Shown here in pieces: positions 7,620-17,699 of a DNA stretch of 64,000 nt. A program made the position numbers and the translations under genes. Source of the stretch: Hyphomicrobiales bacterium. Lineage in GTDB: Bacteria > Pseudomonadota > Alphaproteobacteria > Rhizobiales > Beijerinckiaceae. The notes below the pieces were generated by a model. That model was not told the DNA's origin and did no database searches. It saw only the letters and a program-made list of their open reading frames with translations. The stretch is taken from assembly GCA_930633525.1 (NCBI GenBank), contig CAKNFP010000001.1:496001-560000 (forward strand). Direction: 5' to 3'. Numbering within the stretch: the first letter of the stretch is position 1; every line of letters starts with the position of its first letter.

Positions 7620-9360
7620 GGCGACGGCTGGGCCTGTGATCGGGCCCGCCCCGGATGCTTTTGATGTCGTGATCGTGGGTGGCGGCAGCAGCGGCTGCGT
7701 GCTGGCGAACCGGCTGTCCGCTGATCCGCGGCGGCGCGTGCTGCTCATCGAGGCGGGGCGGGACATCAAGCCGGGGGAGGAAGCGCCGGCGATGCTGGAT
7801 ATCTATCCCGGCCGTGTCGCTTTTGACCCCGTCAACCACTGGCCCGCGCTGCCCGCCTATTTCCGGCCCGTCGCGCATAACGCGGCCGAGCGCCCACCAC
7901 TCGGTCGCTATGAGCAGCCGCGGCTGATGGGAGGCGGCTCCAGCATCAACGGGCAGGTCGCCAATCGCGGCACGCCCGATGACTATGACGAATGGGAGCG
8001 GCTGGGCGCCACCGGCTGGAACTGGCAGTCGGTGCTCCCTTATTTCAAGAAGCTTGAGCGGGATCTCGACTACGGCGGCCCGCTCCACGGCGATAGCGGG
8101 CCGATCCCGATCCACCGTGTCCCGCGCGAACGCTGGCCGGCCTTTTCGCTCGCAGCGGAAGCGGCGCTGGAGGAGGCCGGCTTTCCCGCGCTTGGCGACC
8201 AGAACGGCCGCTTCGAGGACGGCCATTTCCCGATGACGCTCTCGAACGACGGCGTGCATCGCGTATCGACAGCGCGCGCCTATCTCGATCGCGAGACCCG
8301 TCAACGTCCCAACCTGGTCGTCATGGCGAATACCTCCGTCTCGGGCCTCGCCTGGGACGGGCGTCGGGTGGTCGGCGTCCAGCTGCGCGCGGCAGACGGC
8401 GTGATGCGGAGCATCGGCGCGCGCGAGACCATCGTGGCCGCGGGCGCCATTCACAGCCCGGCGCTCCTGATGAAATCCGGCATAGGGCCGGCGCCGGATT
8501 TGCACCGGCTGGGGGTCACACTTGTGCATGACCTCCCGGGAGTCGGCCGAAACCTGCAGGAACATCCCGGAATTTCGCTGTCCGCCTATCTCGCGCGCGC
8601 GGCGCGGCTGCGGGGTACGACGCGCCGGCATATCCATCTCGGCCTGCGCTACAGCTCGGGATCGGCCGAGGGGATGCCGTCGGATATGTATATGATGGTG
8701 GTGGCGAAATCCGCCTGGCATCCTCTCGGCCGGCAGATCGCGACCCTGCTGTCCTGGATCAACAAGCCCTATGCGCGCGGCAGCGTGACCTTGCAGGGGG
8801 CTGATCCAGCGATGCCGCCGCTCGCGGCCTTCAACCATCTGGCCGACATCCGCGATGTCACGCGGCTGACGGCCTCGGTGCGCTTCATGGCACGGCTTCT
8901 CGCTTGCGAGACACTGGCCGGCCACGTCGCCCATGCCTCGCCATCGCGCTACAGCGGCTTTGCCAAGGCACTTGGGCGTTATAGCCTGCGCAACTTCCTC
9001 ATCACCGCGCCGGCGGCGGTGGCGCTTGATGCGCTGCCTTTCCTGCGCGCGCCGTTTTTCAGGCATTTCGTGGCTGGCGGCATGAGCCTCGCGGATCTCC
9101 TGGCGAGCGACGAGGCGATCGCCGCTTATGTCCGCGATAATGCCTTTGGCCAGTGGCATGCCTGCGGCACCTGCCGCATGGGTTCGGCGGGAGATCGCGA
9201 GGCGGTGACAGATCCGGCCTCCGGCCGCGTCCATGGCGTCAGTGGGCTGCGAGTGATCGACGCCTCCGTGATGCCGACGGCGCCACGGGCCAATCTCAAC
9301 ATTCCCGTCATCATGCTGGCTGAACGGCTGGCCGATGCGATCCTCGCGACAGGTGATTGA
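7609..9360 (+). CDS. GMC family FAD-dependent oxidoreductase (choline/alcohol dehydrogenase type)
   Basis: The 583-residue protein has the N-terminal FAD dinucleotide motif GGGSSGCVLANRL near residue 23. The GMC signature 1 region is around LMGGGSSINGQVANRG and signature 2 around AGAIHSPALLMKSGIG. The C-terminal catalytic region QWHACGTCRMG has the conserved His, and NLNIPVIMLAER provides the usual Asn. These enzymes oxidise primary or secondary alcohols, including polyols and sugars. The ATG at 7609 overlaps the GlcG-like gene; the upstream open frame is a shadow. It is the last gene of the operon, and a hairpin follows at 9373-9393. Confidence 0.9.
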   Translation: MSDEATAGPVIGPAPDAFDVVIVGGGSSGCVLANRLSADPRRRVLLIEAGRDIKPGEEAPAMLDIYPGRVAFDPVNHWPALPAYFRPVAHNAAERPPLGRYEQPRLMGGGSSINGQVANRGTPDDYDEWERLGATGWNWQSVLPYFKKLERDLDYGGPLHGDSGPIPIHRVPRERWPAFSLAAEAALEEAGFPALGDQNGRFEDGHFPMTLSNDGVHRVSTARAYLDRETRQRPNLVVMANTSVSGLAWDGRRVVGVQLRAADGVMRSIGARETIVAAGAIHSPALLMKSGIGPAPDLHRLGVTLVHDLPGVGRNLQEHPGISLSAYLARAARLRGTTRRHIHLGLRYSSGSAEGMPSDMYMMVVAKSAWHPLGRQIATLLSWINKPYARGSVTLQGADPAMPPLAAFNHLADIRDVTRLTASVRFMARLLACETLAGHVAHASPSRYSGFAKALGRYSLRNFLITAPAAVALDALPFLRAPFFRHFVAGGMSLADLLASDEAIAAYVRDNAFGQWHACGTCRMGSAGDREAVTDPASGRVHGVSGLRVIDASVMPTAPRANLNIPVIMLAERLADAILATGD

Positions 9361-9372
9361 CATGACCCACCT

Positions 9373-9393
9373 TGCCGCCGGACTATGGCGGCA
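9373..9393 (+). other. hairpin after the GMC oxidoreductase gene
   Basis: TGCCGCC (9373-9379) and GGCGGCA (9387-9393) form a perfect 7-bp stem with a 7-nt loop, 12 nt past the operon's last stop codon. No T tract follows, so it may mark the 3' end of the message rather than act as a full intrinsic terminator. Confidence 0.5.
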
Positions 9394-9455
9394 TAGATAA
9401 GCAGCGGCTGTGAAAGCTCCGGAACTGACTGAGGCGGAACGGAAAGGTCGCAGGG

Positions 9456-10427
9456 ATGGGCGAGACGGCGAAGGCGCACCATGCCGCACGGGTTTATTCC
9501 ACATTGAGCGATGGCGCCTCGGCGGCGCGATCAGCCGTCGCGGCATCGTGGTCGCGGTCGGTCACCCAATATGGTCTGGATCCGGACCAGCACCGTCCAC
9601 CGCATCGCCTTGACCGCGCCGCGTTCGATCTGGCCTTCGAGCGCACGGAGCGGCTCGTCCGGCTCGCGCAGCCGACGCTCGACCGGCTGTTCGATGCCGT
9701 CGGGGACGCTGGCTGCTGTGTGCTTCTAACCGATCGTGACGGTGTGCCGCTCGATCGCCGCGGGGCGGCCGGTGACGATACGGATTTCCTCAATCTCGGC
9801 CTCTGGACCGGTATGGTCTGGAGCGAGGCGAGCGAGGGCACCAATGGCGTCGGCACATGCCTGGCGGAGGGGCGCGCGCTCACGATCCATCGCGATCAGC
9901 ATTTCCTCACCCGCAATATCGGCCTGAGCTGCACCGTGTCGCCCATCTGGGACGCCGAGGGTCGATTGGTCGCCACGCTCGACGTCTCGACCTGCCGGGC
10001 TGATCTGACCCCGATCATGCTGCGTTTGATCGCCACGGCGGCTAATGAAGCGGCGCAGGGCATAGAGGCGCGCCATTTCCGCGACACGTTCAACCACGCC
10101 CGCGTCATGCTTGGGCCGGATCGCGGCAAGGGCGCCGTCGGCCTCATCGCCGTCGATCGCGAGGATCTCGTGATCGGTGCCAATCGCGCGGCCCGCATGG
10201 CCTATGGTCTGACGGACGCGCGCCTTGGCTCGCCGTTTCCGGCTGCCGACCTTTTCGAGGGGCCCGATGGCCCCGGCGAGGATCTCGCCACCGCTGAGCG
10301 CGGTGCCGTGCAGCGCGCGTTGTCTCGCGCCAAGGGCAATGTCTCGGCTGCAGCCCGCCTGCTCGGTGTCAGCCGCGCCACCATGCATCGCAAGCTCTCG
10401 CGCTTCGGGCTCGGCCGCAACCATTGA
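9456..10427 (+). CDS. GAF-domain, Fis-type HTH transcriptional regulator lacking the AAA+ module (AcoR-like)
   Basis: The 323-residue protein has an N-terminal GAF sensor region like that of AcoR-type activators (LLTDRDGVPLDRRG; the EGTNGVGTCLAEGR signature near residue 130; VSPIWDAEGRLVATLDVS near 165). It has a C-terminal Fis helix-turn-helix (KGNVSAAARLLGVSRATMHR, about 296-315). The central sigma-54-activating AAA+ domain, with its Walker A and GAFTGA motifs, is absent. It lies just upstream of the aldehyde and alcohol dehydrogenase genes and probably regulates them through the palindrome at 10443-10460. Without AAA+ it should act on ordinary sigma factors or as a repressor, which is inference. 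Confidence 0.88.
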   Translation: MGETAKAHHAARVYSTLSDGASAARSAVAASWSRSVTQYGLDPDQHRPPHRLDRAAFDLAFERTERLVRLAQPTLDRLFDAVGDAGCCVLLTDRDGVPLDRRGAAGDDTDFLNLGLWTGMVWSEASEGTNGVGTCLAEGRALTIHRDQHFLTRNIGLSCTVSPIWDAEGRLVATLDVSTCRADLTPIMLRLIATAANEAAQGIEARHFRDTFNHARVMLGPDRGKGAVGLIAVDREDLVIGANRAARMAYGLTDARLGSPFPAADLFEGPDGPGEDLATAERGAVQRALSRAKGNVSAAARLLGVSRATMHRKLSRFGLGRNH

Positions 10428-10442
10428 CCGCTCGCGCACACC

Positions 10443-10460
10443 TGTCGCAGTCCTGCGACA
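10443..10460. promoter_or_regulatory. perfect 7-4-7 palindrome, candidate operator of the GAF-Fis regulator
   Basis: TGTCGCAGTCCTGCGACA is a perfect inverted repeat in the 151-nt gap between the regulator gene and the aldehyde dehydrogenase gene, about 120 nt before the latter's start. Fis-type HTH dimers bind symmetric sites of this size. No -24/-12 sigma-54 element (GG-N10-GC) was found downstream of it by eye. Confidence 0.6.
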
Positions 10461-10578
10461 TGGTGCGCTGCAAAACAGGCGGAGCCCGGCTGACATTCCT
10501 CAGCATCCAGCGCGATGATCCACTGCATGAGACCGCAGTCGATATGCGGCCGTGAAGCAACACATGCAGGAGGAAACC

Positions 10579-12096
<1,518 letters not shown>

Positions 12097-12117
12097 GTAA
12101 GGTTGATCGTGGGTCAT

Positions 12118-12139
12118 GGGGCAGCCGCTTGGTTGCCCC
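12118..12139 (+). other. 9-bp hairpin between aldehyde and alcohol dehydrogenase genes
   Basis: GGGGCAGCC and GGTTGCCCC pair over nine positions (one G-U) with a GCTT loop, 21 nt after the aldehyde dehydrogenase stop and 34 nt before the alcohol dehydrogenase start. No T tract follows. It may tune read-through or message stability. Confidence 0.5.
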
Positions 12140-12173
12140 TGGCAAACTTGGCTCAACGCAAGGAGGATGCCCT

Positions 12174-13205
12174 ATGGCTAAGACCATGAAAGCCGCCGTC
12201 GTGCGGGAATTCGGCAAGCCGCTCGTCATCGAGGAAGTGGCCGTTCCCGAACCGGGACCGGGCATGATCCAGGTCGCGATCAAGGCCTCGGGTGTCTGCC
12301 ATACGGATCTGCATGCGGCAGAGGGTGACTGGCCGGTGAAGCCAAAGCCGCCATTCATCCCCGGCCATGAAGGTGTCGGCTTCGTCTCGGCGGTCGGCGC
12401 CGGCGTCACCCACGTCAAGGAAGGTGACCGGGTCGGCGTGCCGTGGCTCTATACCGCCTGCGGCCATTGCCGGCACTGCCTGGGCGGCTGGGAGACGCTC
12501 TGCGTCGAACAGCAGAACACGGGCTATTCCGTCAACGGCGGCTTCGCTGACTATGTCGTCGCGGACCCGAATTATGTTGGGCACCTGCCCGCGAATATCG
12601 GTTTCGTGGAGATCGCACCGATCCTCTGCGCCGGCGTCACCGTCTACAAGGGCTTGAAAGTCACGGACACCAAGCCCGGTGACTGGGTCGTCATCTCCGG
12701 CGTCGGCGGTCTCGGCCACATGGCCGTGCAATATGCCAAGGCGATGGGGCTCAATGTCGCCGCCGTCGATATCGACGAGGCAAAGCTCGCCCTCGCGCGC
12801 CGGCTTGGGGCGACCTTGACCGTGAACGCCAAGGAGGAGGATCCCGCCGCTGTGATCAAGCGTGAAACCGATGGCGGCGCTCAGGGCGTTCTGGTGACGG
12901 CGGTCAGTCCCAAGGCCTTCGAGCAGGCGATCGGCATGGTCGGGCGCGGCGGCACCGTCTCGCTCAATGGGCTGCCGCCCGGCGGCTTCCCGCTCGATAT
13001 CTTCGGCATGGTGCTGAACGGCATCACGGTCCGCGGCTCGATCGTCGGCACCCGCCTCGACCTGCAGGAATCGCTCGATTTTGCCGCCTCCGGCAAAGTC
13101 CAGGCGACGGTCTCCACGGCCAAGCTCGAAGACATCAATGCAGTCTTCGACAAGATGCACAAAGGACAGATCGAGGGCCGCATCGTTCTCGACATGGTGT
13201 CCTGA
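12174..13205 (+). CDS. adhP: zinc-dependent alcohol dehydrogenase (AdhP/AdhA type)
   Basis: This is a medium-chain dehydrogenase of 343 residues. The catalytic zinc region is visible ([12 protein letters not shown] near residue 40, GHEGVG near 65). The structural zinc Cys cluster is [15 protein letters not shown] near 95-110. The NAD-binding [17 protein letters not shown] is near 175. Length and motif order match AdhP-like ethanol dehydrogenases. The ATG at 12174 has AAGGAGG 7 nt upstream; an earlier frame start at 12129 lies inside the hairpin region. A rho-independent terminator follows. Confidence 0.93.
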   Translation: MAKTMKAAVVREFGKPLVIEEVAVPEPGPGMIQVAIKASGVCHTDLHAAEGDWPVKPKPPFIPGHEGVGFVSAVGAGVTHVKEGDRVGVPWLYTACGHCRHCLGGWETLCVEQQNTGYSVNGGFADYVVADPNYVGHLPANIGFVEIAPILCAGVTVYKGLKVTDTKPGDWVVISGVGGLGHMAVQYAKAMGLNVAAVDIDEAKLALARRLGATLTVNAKEEDPAAVIKRETDGGAQGVLVTAVSPKAFEQAIGMVGRGGTVSLNGLPPGGFPLDIFGMVLNGITVRGSIVGTRLDLQESLDFAASGKVQATVSTAKLEDINAVFDKMHKGQIEGRIVLDMVS

Positions 13206-13240
13206 AGATCCTCCCGAGCGCGCTCCCTCGCGCAACCTGG

Positions 13241-13275
13241 CCGGGCGGCGCTGTCACCGTCCGGCTTCTTTTTTG
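13241..13275 (+). terminator. rho-independent terminator after the alcohol dehydrogenase gene
   Basis: GCCGGGCG (13241-13248) pairs with CGTCCGGC (13259-13266) with one G-U, and TTCTTTTTT follows immediately. It ends about 70 nt past the stop of adhP. The DUF779 gene downstream would then need read-through or its own promoter. Confidence 0.75.
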
Positions 13276-13312
13276 GGAACAATGGCGTCAACGATATGCG
13301 AGGATAATCATC

Positions 13313-13696
13313 ATGACGGAGGTGTCCGCAGCGAGGGTAACGGCGACGCCAGCGGCGGTTGCCTTGATCGAGAAACTCAAGGCGCAGCACGGTCCCATCC
13401 TCTTTCACCAGTCGGGAGGCTGCTGCGACGGGTCATCGCCCATGTGCTACCCGCAGGGCGAATTCATCGTCGGCGACCGTGACGTCAAGCTCGGAGAGAT
13501 CGAGGGGACGCCGGTCTATATCAGTGCCTCGCAGTTCGAGGCATGGCAGCACACGCAGCTTATTCTTGATGTCGTGCCGGGGCGTGGTGGCATGTTCTCG
13601 CTCGACAACGGGACGGAACACCGTTTCCTGAGCCGTTCGCGCCTGTTCTCCGGCGAAGAGATGTGCGCCCTGCCCACGCCGTCACGCGGCCGCTGA
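13313..13696 (+). CDS. DUF779 domain-containing protein
   Basis: The 127-residue protein matches DUF779. Its core SGGCCDGSSPMCYP (residues ~38-51) carries three clustered Cys that could bind a metal or form disulfides. The tail MFSLDNGTEHRFLSRSRLFS has the family's ends-with-LFS pattern. DUF779 proteins are commonly encoded next to acetaldehyde/aldehyde dehydrogenases and have no established function. Here it follows the aldehyde and alcohol dehydrogenase genes, separated from them by a terminator. AGGAT at 13301-13305 serves as a ribosome binding site. Confidence 0.88.
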   Translation: MTEVSAARVTATPAAVALIEKLKAQHGPILFHQSGGCCDGSSPMCYPQGEFIVGDRDVKLGEIEGTPVYISASQFEAWQHTQLILDVVPGRGGMFSLDNGTEHRFLSRSRLFSGEEMCALPTPSRGR

Positions 13697-13765
13697 CCAA
13701 GAGCTGAAAAGCTTACCTCCCCCAAGCAGCAAGCCCCGCCTAGGCGAAAGTAGCATCACAACACG

Positions 13766-13784
13766 GCGCATAGCCGCTATGCGC
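13766..13784. other. perfect 8-3-8 inverted repeat downstream of the DUF779 gene
   Basis: GCGCATAG-CCG-CTATGCGC lies 70 nt after the DUF779 stop. It could be a transcription-ending hairpin for that gene, although no T run follows, or an operator for the MFS pair that starts at 13920. Confidence 0.45.
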
Positions 13785-13848
13785 GCCGGTTGCCCCGTTA
13801 CGCTTGGCTTTCCGGCGTCTCTCGACTATCCGGGATGATGGCAAGAAT

Positions 13849-13865
13849 TGCACAAGGACTGTGCA
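13849..13865. promoter_or_regulatory. perfect 6-5-6 inverted repeat upstream of the MFS genes
   Basis: TGCACA-AGGAC-TGTGCA is centred about 63 nt before the first MFS start. It has operator-like size and position. No regulator gene is adjacent, so the protein that would bind it is unknown. Confidence 0.4.
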
Positions 13866-13919
13866 GCCATCAAAGCAACCGGATCGGGACGAGTCCGGCG
13901 CTGAGGGAGTTCTCGATCC

Positions 13920-15242
13920 ATGGCAAGGCCGCAAGCGGTTGCGTCCGGCGGAGGAAATTCTGCGTCCGTAGAGCCTGCGTCTGTCCTTGGGGGGACAGCG
14001 GCCTTCGGTGCACCGCTCCTCGTGCTGGCTCTCGGCCACATGCTCTCCAACATGCTTCGCACCTTGCCGGCGATCGCCACGGATGTAATGGCGCTTGATC
14101 TCGGCGTGAGCGCGGAAGCGCTCGCCAGCCTGACGGGCGCCTACCATTTCGCTTTTGCCGCTGGCCAGATTCCAGTCGGCGTGGCGCTCGATCGCTATGG
14201 CGTGCGCACGGTCTCTCTGACACTTTTCACGATCGTCACCGTGGGGGCCGCGCTGGCAGCCGTCATCGGCGGGGCGACCGGCTTCCTCCTGGCGCAGATC
14301 GTGCTCGGCATCGGCTGCTGCGGCATGCTGCTCTGCCCGATGACACTGGCCGCGAAAATGTTGACACCGGCGAAGTTCGGGCTGTGGTCAGGCCTCATCC
14401 AGGGCGTCGGCAACTGCGGGATGCTGCTGTCGGCGAGCCCGCTGGCCTGGCTCATCGAGACGTCCGGCTGGCGTGCCGGCTACGCCGTCGCCGCGATGGC
14501 GAGCATCGTCGTCGCCGGCCTCGTTTTCCTGCTGGTGCCCAACACGCCTCCCGAGCGGGGAGCCGAGCACGCCACGTTGCGCTCGGAAGTGCGGGAGGTC
14601 GTGCGGATCGGTATGTCCGCCCGCATGCGTGGCATCATCATTCTCGCCCTGGCGTCCTTCGCGGTGATGATCGGCATCCGCGGCCTCTGGGGTGGCCCAT
14701 GGCTCATGGATATCAAAGGCGTGAGCCGGGTCGAGGCCGGCACCGTGCTGATGCCGATGACGGTCGCCCTCGTTATCGGCCCGATCGCATTTGGTATGCT
14801 GGACCGGCGCATCGGCCACCGTCGCGCTCTGATCATCGCCGGCCACACGATCGCCGGCGTGATGCTCCTCGTGCTCGCTACCGGCGGTCCGGGCGGCCTG
14901 TTGTCCAACCTCCTCGGCCACGCCCGTTTGCCCGTTACCTTTGACACCGCCGTGCTTTTCGCGTTCGGCGCGACGATCGCGGTGCAGCCGCTGCTCTTTG
15001 CCATGGGTCGCTCGATCTTCTCGCCTGACAAGGCTGGCAAGGCGCTCGCGGCGATCAATTTCGCCTTCTTCGCGGGCGCGGCGGTCTTCCAGCCGGTGAC
15101 CGGCGCGGTATCCACGCTCTGGGGCACGGCCGGGGTGATCGTCTTCCTCGGCTTGCTCGTGCTCGCCTGTACACTGGTCTTCGCCGTTCTCACGCGGCCG
15201 GCGCAAGCGGGCGTCGGCGCGAAGCGCGCGGAACCCGCATGA
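13920..15242 (+). CDS. MFS transporter
   Basis: The 440-residue membrane protein has about 12 hydrophobic segments in two halves. It has the conserved first-loop MFS pattern (AGQIPVGVALDRYGVRTV near residues 80-97) and a mirrored DRRIGHRR loop in the second half. It should exchange a small solute across the inner membrane using an ion gradient; the substrate cannot be inferred. Its stop overlaps the start of a second MFS gene (ATGA at 15239-15242), so the two are translated together. Confidence 0.88.
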   Translation: MARPQAVASGGGNSASVEPASVLGGTAAFGAPLLVLALGHMLSNMLRTLPAIATDVMALDLGVSAEALASLTGAYHFAFAAGQIPVGVALDRYGVRTVSLTLFTIVTVGAALAAVIGGATGFLLAQIVLGIGCCGMLLCPMTLAAKMLTPAKFGLWSGLIQGVGNCGMLLSASPLAWLIETSGWRAGYAVAAMASIVVAGLVFLLVPNTPPERGAEHATLRSEVREVVRIGMSARMRGIIILALASFAVMIGIRGLWGGPWLMDIKGVSRVEAGTVLMPMTVALVIGPIAFGMLDRRIGHRRALIIAGHTIAGVMLLVLATGGPGGLLSNLLGHARLPVTFDTAVLFAFGATIAVQPLLFAMGRSIFSPDKAGKALAAINFAFFAGAAVFQPVTGAVSTLWGTAGVIVFLGLLVLACTLVFAVLTRPAQAGVGAKRAEPA

Positions 15243-16492
15243 TGTCGGCATTCACGGCGATGCAGGGACGCTGGGGCGGCCGGGAGCTCGCGCTTCTCGG
15301 CAAGGTGTGCATGGCGCATTTCGTCAGCCATTTCCACATCATGACCTTGCCGGCGCTGATTCCGCTTTTGCCCGCGCATTTCGGCGTGGGTTTCATCGAG
15401 ATCGGCCTGGCGCTCACGGTGTTCAATCTCGTCACCTTGGTCGCGCAGACACCGGTTGGCTTCCTGACCGACCGCTTCGGCCCGCGTCGGCTGCTGATCG
15501 GCGGGCTTGTCCTTGGAGGGGTGAGCTTCATCGGGCTTGCTGCCACCCAAACCTATCCGCTCCTGCTGGTCGGCATGGCCTTCGCCGGCCTCGCCAATTG
15601 CGTTTATCATCCGGCCGACTACGCCTGGCTCTCGCATGGCATCGATGGCGGACGCATGGGTAAGGCGTTTTCCTTCCATACCTTCGCCGGCTATTTCGGT
15701 GGGGCGATCGCGCCGGCCGTGCTGCTCGGGATCGCGGCTTTCGGTGGCGTCGCTCTGGCCTTCGCAGTCGCGGGAGCCATTGGCTGCATCGTCGCCATCC
15801 TCATCGCGCGGACGCCTGACGACAGCGCGCGCCAGCCGCGTCGTGCTCACACGACCCCGGAACCCGGCGCGACCCAGGCCAGCGGCGGCATCAGCGGGCT
15901 TCTCAGCCCCGCGATTCTCATCCTGATCGTGCTCTTCATGCTGCTCAATCTCAGCACGGGCGGCCTGCAGAATTTCTCGGTGTCGGCTCTGACGACCGGC
16001 TATGGCGTCGACCTCGTGATGGCCAATACGGCGCTGTCCGGCTTCCTGTTCGCAAGCGCCTTCGGCGTGCTCGCCGGCGGCATCCTGGCGGATCGCACCA
16101 GCCGCCACGGCTATGTGGCGGCGGCCGCCTTCGGTGTCACCGCCGTTCTTGTCGCGATCATCGCGGTGACGCGGTTGCCCGCCCCCGCGCTCGTGGTGAT
16201 GCTGACGCTGGCGGGTTTCCTGTCGGGCGTGATCGCTCCGTCACGCGATATGCTGGTGCGCGCCGCGGCGCCGCGCGGCGCCGAGGGCCGCGTGTTCGGG
16301 ATCGTGACGACAGGGTTCAACATCGCCAATTTCTCGGGCCCGCTCTTCTTCGCCTGGCTGCTGGATCGCGGGCTTCCGTCATTCGTCTTCGCCGCGACGG
16401 CCGGGTTCATGGTGCTGACGGTTGCGCTGACGCTCTGGCAGGAGGCGTCGGCGGCGCGCTCCAGCAGAAACACGTCCGGCACAAAGGGGTAG
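15239..16492 (+). CDS. MFS transporter
   Basis: The 417-residue protein also shows about 12 membrane segments and the MFS loop QTPVGFLTDRFGPRRL near residue 65, with LADRTSRHG in the second half. It is not a close copy of the preceding transporter. Two MFS genes joined by a 4-nt overlap are unusual and may form a heteromeric pair or two related exporters. It meets the antiporter operon convergently; the 60-nt gap after it shows no clear terminator. Confidence 0.86.
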   Translation: MMSAFTAMQGRWGGRELALLGKVCMAHFVSHFHIMTLPALIPLLPAHFGVGFIEIGLALTVFNLVTLVAQTPVGFLTDRFGPRRLLIGGLVLGGVSFIGLAATQTYPLLLVGMAFAGLANCVYHPADYAWLSHGIDGGRMGKAFSFHTFAGYFGGAIAPAVLLGIAAFGGVALAFAVAGAIGCIVAILIARTPDDSARQPRRAHTTPEPGATQASGGISGLLSPAILILIVLFMLLNLSTGGLQNFSVSALTTGYGVDLVMANTALSGFLFASAFGVLAGGILADRTSRHGYVAAAAFGVTAVLVAIIAVTRLPAPALVVMLTLAGFLSGVIAPSRDMLVRAAAPRGAEGRVFGIVTTGFNIANFSGPLFFAWLLDRGLPSFVFAATAGFMVLTVALTLWQEASAARSSRNTSGTKG

Positions 16493-16552
16493 CGGCCTCG
16501 CCCCAAGCGGCGTGGGATCAGGGCGTTATCCGATCAACTGGAGCCACGTTCC

Positions 16553-16939
16553 TCAGGCGGCGGTGTCGGAAGACGTCGACTTCACGACTGCCTTCTGCCC
16601 GCGTTTTTCCAGGGGGTCTTTTTCCTCGAGGCGGTCGCGGTAGAGCGTGGCCTGGACCAGCAACATGAGTGTCACCGGTGTGGTGATGGTAACAAAGACC
16701 CCGATCAGGATCTCATGGACGACGGGCCGTGTCTGAAGCGCCGAAAAACAGACGATCGAGGCGACGAGAATGCTCGCCATGCCGAGGGTCGCGCCAAGGG
16801 TCGGCGCATGGACGCGTTCGTAGAAGCTGCCGAGGCGGATGAGACCGATATTGCCGGTGAGGGCGAGCGCCGAGCCGAGAAGCACGAGAAAGGCTGTCAG
16901 CAGCGCGGCCCAGGCGGGGAGGGCGGCAAGGTTGTTCAT
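16553..16939 (-). CDS. phaG: Na+(K+)/H+ antiporter subunit G (PhaG/MnhG/MrpG)
   Basis: The 128-residue small membrane protein has three hydrophobic helices and the family segment IGLIRLGSFYERVHAPTLGA near residue 28. It is the last subunit of the Pha/Mrp complex in the inner membrane, which exchanges cytoplasmic Na+ or K+ for protons. The start overlaps the phaF stop by 4 nt. The charged C-terminal tail is longer than the membrane core requires. Confidence 0.92.
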   Translation of the reverse strand: MNNLAALPAWAALLTAFLVLLGSALALTGNIGLIRLGSFYERVHAPTLGATLGMASILVASIVCFSALQTRPVVHEILIGVFVTITTPVTLMLLVQATLYRDRLEEKDPLEKRGQKAVVKSTSSDTAA

Positions 16940-17217
16940 TCGATCACCTCACCACGCATGAGGAACTTGGCAAGCGCGACGGTGGCGACGAAGCCAAGCA
17001 GGCCGATCGCGAGCGAAATCTCGAAGTAGAGCGTGCGTCCGGTACCGATGCCGAGCACAAGCAGCAAAAGCATGCCATTCACATAGAGCGCGTCCATGGC
17101 CAGCACGCGGTCCTGCGCGCGCGGTCCACGCATGATGCGCCATGCAGCGATGGCCATCGCGAGCGCCAGGAAGATCTGCGCGACGAGGAGGGACCAGCCG
17201 AGGATCGCCACGCTCAT
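16936..17217 (-). CDS. phaF: Na+(K+)/H+ antiporter subunit F (PhaF/MrpF)
   Basis: The 93-residue protein has three membrane helices and the MrpF pattern RIMRGPRAQDRVLAMDALY near residue 28. It overlaps phaG and phaE by 4 nt each. In the complex it forms part of the small-subunit bundle beside the large NuoL/N-like subunits. Confidence 0.92.
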   Translation of the reverse strand: MSVAILGWSLLVAQIFLALAMAIAAWRIMRGPRAQDRVLAMDALYVNGMLLLLVLGIGTGRTLYFEISLAIGLLGFVATVALAKFLMRGEVIE

Positions 17218-17699
17218 TCGAAAATCTCCATCAGCAGTCCTTCGTACCGGTTCTTGATGATCGCGCTCCAGTCGTCGTCGTCATAGAGATTGAGGACATG
17301 GATCACCAGTGTACCATCCGCCGGGTCGAGGCTCACCCAGGCCGTGCCCGGCGTGGCCGTCAGGATGCAGGCGAGCGCGGCGAAACCATAGGGCGATCGC
17401 ATCGCCAGCGGTATGGCGACGAAGCCGGGGCGGCGCGTTGGCTTTGGATTCACGATGATCCGCACGACATTCAAATTCGAGCGGACGATATCGACCAGCG
17501 TCCTGCCGAAGAGGCGCAGCATCGCCCACGGCCTGCGGACGCTGAGCGGGGGAACGTCAAGCCGCGTCAGGACAAGCGGGCCGAGCAGCGCACAGATTCC
17601 GCCGAGCAGAAACTGGCCCGGCGAGACGCTCTGGTTGAGGATCAACCACATCACCAGAAGCAGAAGGGATATCAGGGGGTAGGGGAGCACGCGTCTCAT
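17214..17699 (-). CDS. phaE: Na+(K+)/H+ antiporter subunit E (PhaE/MrpE)
   Basis: The 161-residue protein begins MRRVLPYPLISLLLLVMWLI, followed by a second hydrophobic hairpin and a soluble C-terminal half. That half contains TPGTAWVSLDPADGTLVIHV, as in MrpE. I start at the ATG at 17699, which overlaps the phaD stop; the open frame continues upstream inside phaD but is not family-like. It belongs to the multisubunit antiporter. Confidence 0.91.
   Translation of the reverse strand: MRRVLPYPLISLLLLVMWLILNQSVSPGQFLLGGICALLGPLVLTRLDVPPLSVRRPWAMLRLFGRTLVDIVRSNLNVVRIIVNPKPTRRPGFVAIPLAMRSPYGFAALACILTATPGTAWVSLDPADGTLVIHVLNLYDDDDWSAIIKNRYEGLLMEIFE

Noticed and set aside
6270..9546. Long minus-strand open frames opposite the SDR, GlcG-like and GMC genes
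   Set aside because: They are Arg/His/Asp-rich antisense products of well-supported plus-strand genes.
10428..10578. Sigma-54 promoter upstream of the aldehyde dehydrogenase gene
   Set aside because: No GG-N10-GC pair with suitable flanks was found on reading each GG in the gap.
14480..16108. 542-codon minus-strand frame opposite the MFS pair
   Set aside because: It is hydrophilic nonsense sequence, and the plus strand has two intact membrane transporters.
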